From Flaveria trinervia (taxonomy: Eukaryota > Streptophyta > Magnoliopsida > Asterales > Asteraceae), in assembly GCA_025506515.1 (NCBI GenBank), contig CM046452.1, forward strand, positions 73,098,080 through 73,162,079: a stretch of 64,000 nt of DNA, read 5' to 3'. Both the position numbers and the translations under genes were made by a program. A model generated the notes under the pieces. It was not told the origin of the DNA, ran no database searches, and saw only the letters and a program-made list of their open reading frames with translations. Positions 59,767 through 64,000 of the stretch are shown here, piece by piece (the first letter of the stretch is position 1; every line of letters starts with the position of its first letter).

Positions 59767-62700
59767 ATGGGAAGACACCACAGGTCCGCCCGGAGCAGAA
59801 GCTACAGTCCCCGTCGTTCTCCCACCCCACCGCCACCGTCTCGCCGTCGTCACGAAGATCCTCGCGGCCGTCGTTACAATGACTATCGAGACCGTCGTTC
59901 TAACCCTCACCCTCACCACCGCCGCTCCCCTCCTCCCTCCGGCCTCCTCGTTCGCAACATCGCCCTCGATTCTAGGTTAACTTTTCGCACTTCATTTTCT
60001 TCAATCTCTTATAACCGCTTTAATCTGTTTCTTCTTCAAGGCTATTAGGTTTTACGGACCTTATGGTTGATTGCTGTGGGGTCTTAAAATTAGGTTTCAG
60101 AGATGATTATGCACACCCGTTAACGATTTGGTTCTGTTACATAGCGTTTTTTGAGGGTTAAAATGTTGTATTTTTAGAAGAAATATGTTGTAAAAGACTA
60201 AAAGGTATATGAACTAACAATAACATTTCTTTCATGAACTCAGCTTCTTCAGGCACCGTAATGCTTGTTTTGATGCTTCAGTTTATACTAGAATATCAAT
60301 TTTTGTGCTGTATTTTCATCTTAAGCGGCAAGGGGAGATATTATATGTTAATTTTTGTATGTGCAGGCCAGAAGATCTTAGGATCCCTTTTGAACGTTTT
60401 GGACCCGTGAAGGATGTCTATCTTCCCAAAAACTATTATACTGGGTATGATTTCTTGTAGTCAGTGCCTCGTTTCCCTCTCTCTTTTCCACTAGTAATTA
60501 CTAATTAGATTATGAAAATCCCATCAACATGCTAGTTGTTTTTACAGATTCTTATGATGCTAATAATTGCAGCGAGCCACGTGGGTTTGGTTTTGTGAAG
60601 TTTCGTAACCCTGAAGATGCAGCAGAAGCTAAACATGAGTTAAATCATTGTGTGATTGGGGGGCGTGAGATAGCTATTGTTTTTGCTGAAGAAAATAGAA
60701 AAACTCCCCGTGAAATGAGAGCAACTAGTCAGATGAGGTCATCTTTTGTTTATAATCTTCTCCTTATGGTTGCTTACTGTTTTGGTCTGTTCTGATTGCT
60801 TTTATTTTTTTCAGTGGGCGTCATGGAGGAGGCTCGAGTAGTAGGCGGACCCCGCCTAGGTTTTCAAGACGTCGCTGTTAGTTTCTCTTGAACTTTTGGC
60901 ATTGAACTATCTTTCATTGAGAAGAAAAAACACTGCTATATGGACAAACATCACGGAATTTTTGTGTGGATGCGTCTCTCTTTAGAGGGGCAGTTACAAC
61001 TGGTTTAGTATGAAGGGGTTGATGTGGGTTATGTTTTATCTCAAACGGGTCAATTGGATCTAGCTACAAAGGCAAGATGTCAAATGGTTACATCTATTTT
61101 TCAAGAACACAGCTTCATAAATATCTTTCCCAAAATAACTTAGATTATTGTTGTATTAAAATAGTTTTTGTGATCATATTTAGTGCATTGATTACTTTGA
61201 CAATGAATACAAAGATGTTTAAAGGTCAATGTGGCTCACTTAAAAATTACTCACTCGTATCCAACCTGTTCGGCCAGCCATTATGCCACATTTAATAATA
61301 TTCCTTGTGTAATCCAGGATTATAGAATTATATTTTGTTACTTTGTTTGCTTCTTACATTTTTCCATTGTGTGTTTATGCTCTGTGTTCTTGATATCTTT
61401 ATTTTCTCTCTTCTAAAACAGCATATTCTCGCTCTTTATCACCTGCCAGGCGTGACTTCAGGTAAGGATCATGTCATACTGACTCCTTTTCTGTTCTGTG
61501 TAATAATGGTGATTCCTTGGCTGGTTGAATGTAGAATTAAAAAATGCTATATATAAATTAGCTCCACGCTTCTGCCCCCTTTTTCTGTTTTAGAGATTTT
61601 GTTTTTTATTCGAGCGATAAATTCCATGATAGAAGCCTTAATTATAGTTTTACCTCTTCTGTATGTTCTGTCTCAAAGGAGTTCCTACTTAAAACTGAAA
61701 TATGTACAGAGATTCAATTATGGCGCACTATTATCTCGTATAGCTTGTCATATATCAATTAAACTTTACTTCTACTTCATGCATTTTTTGCCCTGGTTTA
61801 ATATTACCTGGCACAGATATATTTGAGAAATATTGCATTTTTTATCTGTTCGAAATTGAAAATTTTTTTACTTAAGATACTGTCAAAGCAAATGAATGTA
61901 TAGCTTGGTGTTTATTCATGCGTCAGGGAGTATGATGTGTGATACCAGATTATAAGCATTATATTGATTTTTTTCCCCTGAAGGATCCAAAATATGTTAG
62001 TTACCTCATACTCATAGGTGTAGTAGTGCTTTTTTGTCATATAAGTGTTAGCTGCATGGTGTGAAACGTTTTGGATGCAGCTGTTAATTCTCCCTCTATG
62101 GACAAGACATTTTTCATCAAGTTCAAAATTAGAAACTAATCCTTTTGGCCTCCCTTGGCTGTTGGCAACACTCTGAGATTTCTGCTTGCAATTTTTCAGT
62201 CTTGAAACTTGTCTATATTGATGAAATGAAATACCCCAACAAACTCTTAGCATTATTCAGAAGCTATTTTATCTTTACATCTACATACCATCCCCTAATC
62301 AAATTTTGAATCTCAAGTTTTAGGCTTACTTGTCAGATTAATATGGTTTTTTTAGAAATAGTGGAGAGGAAATAGCAATCAATGCATTAGAGAGAGGGAA
62401 CATCTTTTACTATGTACCAGCATATATCATTAATTTAGTGACATAAAGCACACAGGATAATATCATATATCCCTCTCAAAACCTTGTATAATGTCATATC
62501 TTACTAACAAAAAATCATATCATAATACCAAATATACCCATGTTCAAATTTATGACATTTATACCCTTCCCATAAAACTTGTATTAGGATACTAGAGTTT
62601 GGTGTGTAAGGAGAACGAGAAGGTTATACGTGAGAATGTGAGGTTATGAATTGTATTTACTGAAATTCTAAGCATTATAATTGGGTATATTTGATATTAA

Positions 62701-63729
62701 TTCTTAAGGAAAGATAGGTGTTTTGGATGGGTATATTTTGGTATCGTTTTTTTGGTTTGTTAATTATAATACTAGATATTTGAAATTATATTTGAATGCA
62801 TAGTTAGCTGCATTAAATTTTGGTATCATTTAGGAATCAACATTTACTTTAAGAAAGTTGCTGCCGTCAGAGAATCAGACAGCATGTGTTTTCTCAATCG
62901 TACTGTGAGATACCGTATGCCATAGCCGCATATGTAGTTTTTATTTTATTGTATCTCATGTTGAATGTGAAGTTTAATATGTTGCTTTGCATATACCAAC
63001 AGTCAAGAAAGAATTTAAAGATTAAAGTTTGGCCCACGAGAATGGAAGTTTATCAGTCATGTATTGCTAAAGAAAGATAGAATGAGGGATATCAATATTC
63101 AGTTATTCACCTCCACATAAAAGTAATGTTGCAATTGTAGAGAGATGATACTGCAAAAGCTTTCCAGTTTATTGATCATCACAAACTGGTTGTAAAGATC
63201 CTTAGTCGGACCGCTTTTGGAACAAAAGTTAACCTATAACCGTCCCTTTTTTGCAACTGGTCGGGTAAAGGTAATAATATCTCCAGCACAATGTACTGTA
63301 CTGTATGCCCAACCAGCAGCAGTTAAGAGTTTGTTTATTTAGGGTTGTTTGTTTCAGCCGCTGTTCAAAGTTAAATTAGATATTATATACCACTTGCAAC
63401 ATGTCATCTTTTATTAATGAAAATATGTTGTCGATGTAATTTCAAAATCATCGTGACGCTAAGTTATGGGATTTGACATTACATGCAGTGACAGAGCTCG
63501 GAATGAGCATGCAAGATCTTCTGCATCACCACCTCATGATGATGACGACGGTAGAAGATACAAGTCTAGACGTTCAAGTCCAGGGAGAAATGGCAGGGGA
63601 TCGATGTATACAGATCAAAGGGCTGGTTCTCATGACAAACCACAGCCGCCTGCGCAGGACTGGAAATCAAAGGAGGATGCTGCCGGGCGGCTTTCAAGGT
63701 CACGGTCTAGGTCCCTTCCACCTTATTAG
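59767..63729 (+). CDS. SCL28: SC35-like SR splicing factor, SCL28 type
   Basis: Six exons: 59767-59975, 60367-60444, 60573-60737, 60815-60876, 61422-61461, 63489-63729, all GT-AG with matching phases; 264 residues. The N-terminus is an Arg/Ser/Pro extension (MGRHHRSARSRSYSPRRSPT) as in plant SCL proteins. One RRM (about 58-140) has RNP2 LLVRNI and RNP1 RGFGFVKF, with ERFGPVKDVYLPKNYYTGEP and VIGGREIAIVFAEENRKTP, closest in my memory to SCL28 rather than SCL30 or SCL33. The C-terminus is an RS tail (SRSRSRSLPPY). SR proteins bind exonic sequences in the nucleus and recruit U1/U2AF; SCL28 is linked to cell-cycle and cell-size control in Arabidopsis (family knowledge). The ATG context AACCATGGG is strong. 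Intron 5 is 2.0 kb and could hide an alternative exon. Upstream sequence is transposon-derived. Confidence 0.93.
61462..63488 (+). other. Long intron 5 of SCL28
   Basis: A 2-kb intron. Many short open frames, none with family features. Long introns in plant SR genes often carry alternative or poison exons, but I see no clear one. Confidence 0.4.
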
Positions 63730-63760
63730 TCGATGGCTTCTATTCAATCTCATCATCCAG

Positions 63761-63989
63761 GTATTTTCTTTTTTTAATGTTTTATTATTGTTATTATTGA
63801 TATTGAATTCAGTTATTTATTCTTTTTTTTCTCATAAATTGATTGTCGTATGTTGCAATTACCATGTCCTGGTGATGCATATGATCGCAGACTTTTCAGC
63901 GTCAATGAATGATCTCCTAAGTTTTGTAAATGAGTTGAATTCCGAGTTTTGCAAGTAGCATGATGACTGAGATTTCACTTCTTTTGCAG
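63761..63989 (+). other. Probable 3' UTR intron of SCL28
   Basis: A donor CCAG|gtattt 31 bases after the stop codon and an acceptor cttttgcag|GTGAAT near the window end. An intron this close to the stop (under about 50 bases) would not by itself trigger nonsense-mediated decay. Confidence 0.45.
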
Positions 63990-64000
63990 GTGAATAATGT

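Overview
This is nuclear DNA of a flowering plant, very probably a eudicot and possibly an asterid (the family is a guess). Genes have short exons, AT-rich GT-AG introns and plant-specific families. Transposable elements fill well over half of the window. No prokaryotic, organellar or viral gene was seen, and there is no tRNA, rRNA or CRISPR locus.

Five host genes could be rebuilt exon by exon. (1) An NOI/RIN4-type protein, minus strand, 462-2830. (2) A SAL1-like 3'(2'),5'-bisphosphate nucleotidase, plus strand, 21591-26322. (3) An IQ67-domain calmodulin-binding protein, minus strand, 27178-28906, tail-to-tail with SAL1. (4) A J-domain protein with a likely organelle-targeting start, minus strand, seven exons over 12 kb, 30676-42692. 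(5) An SR splicing factor of the SCL28 type, plus strand, 59767-63729. They share no pathway, as is usual for a plant chromosome segment.

The mobile elements, left to right, are: a 5'-truncated LINE with 16-bp target duplications (4854-7812); a solo LTR with a 5-bp duplication (10090-10785); a Copia element with two LTRs (12558-20600); a young Tnt1-like Copia sitting in intron 4 of the J-domain gene (34093-39191); a complete hAT transposon with an 8-bp duplication just upstream of that gene (42868-46126); two damaged Ty3/gypsy elements joined end to end (47092-50497 and 50498 to about 53420); and a nest of small DNA transposons ending just before the SCL28 start codon (56856-59640). One element of the nest carries a piece of a DUF26 secreted-protein gene.

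Several conserved exons are broken by single missing bases, often in short runs of one base. LTR pairs differ mainly in homopolymer length. I read most of these breaks as sequence or assembly errors, so broken frames here should not be taken as gene death without checking. The most interesting non-gene signals are: arrays of short self-complementary or CpG-rich motifs inside three unrelated LTRs; dense ACCGGT arrays at both hAT ends; and the four-layer transposon nest that forms the SCL28 upstream region.
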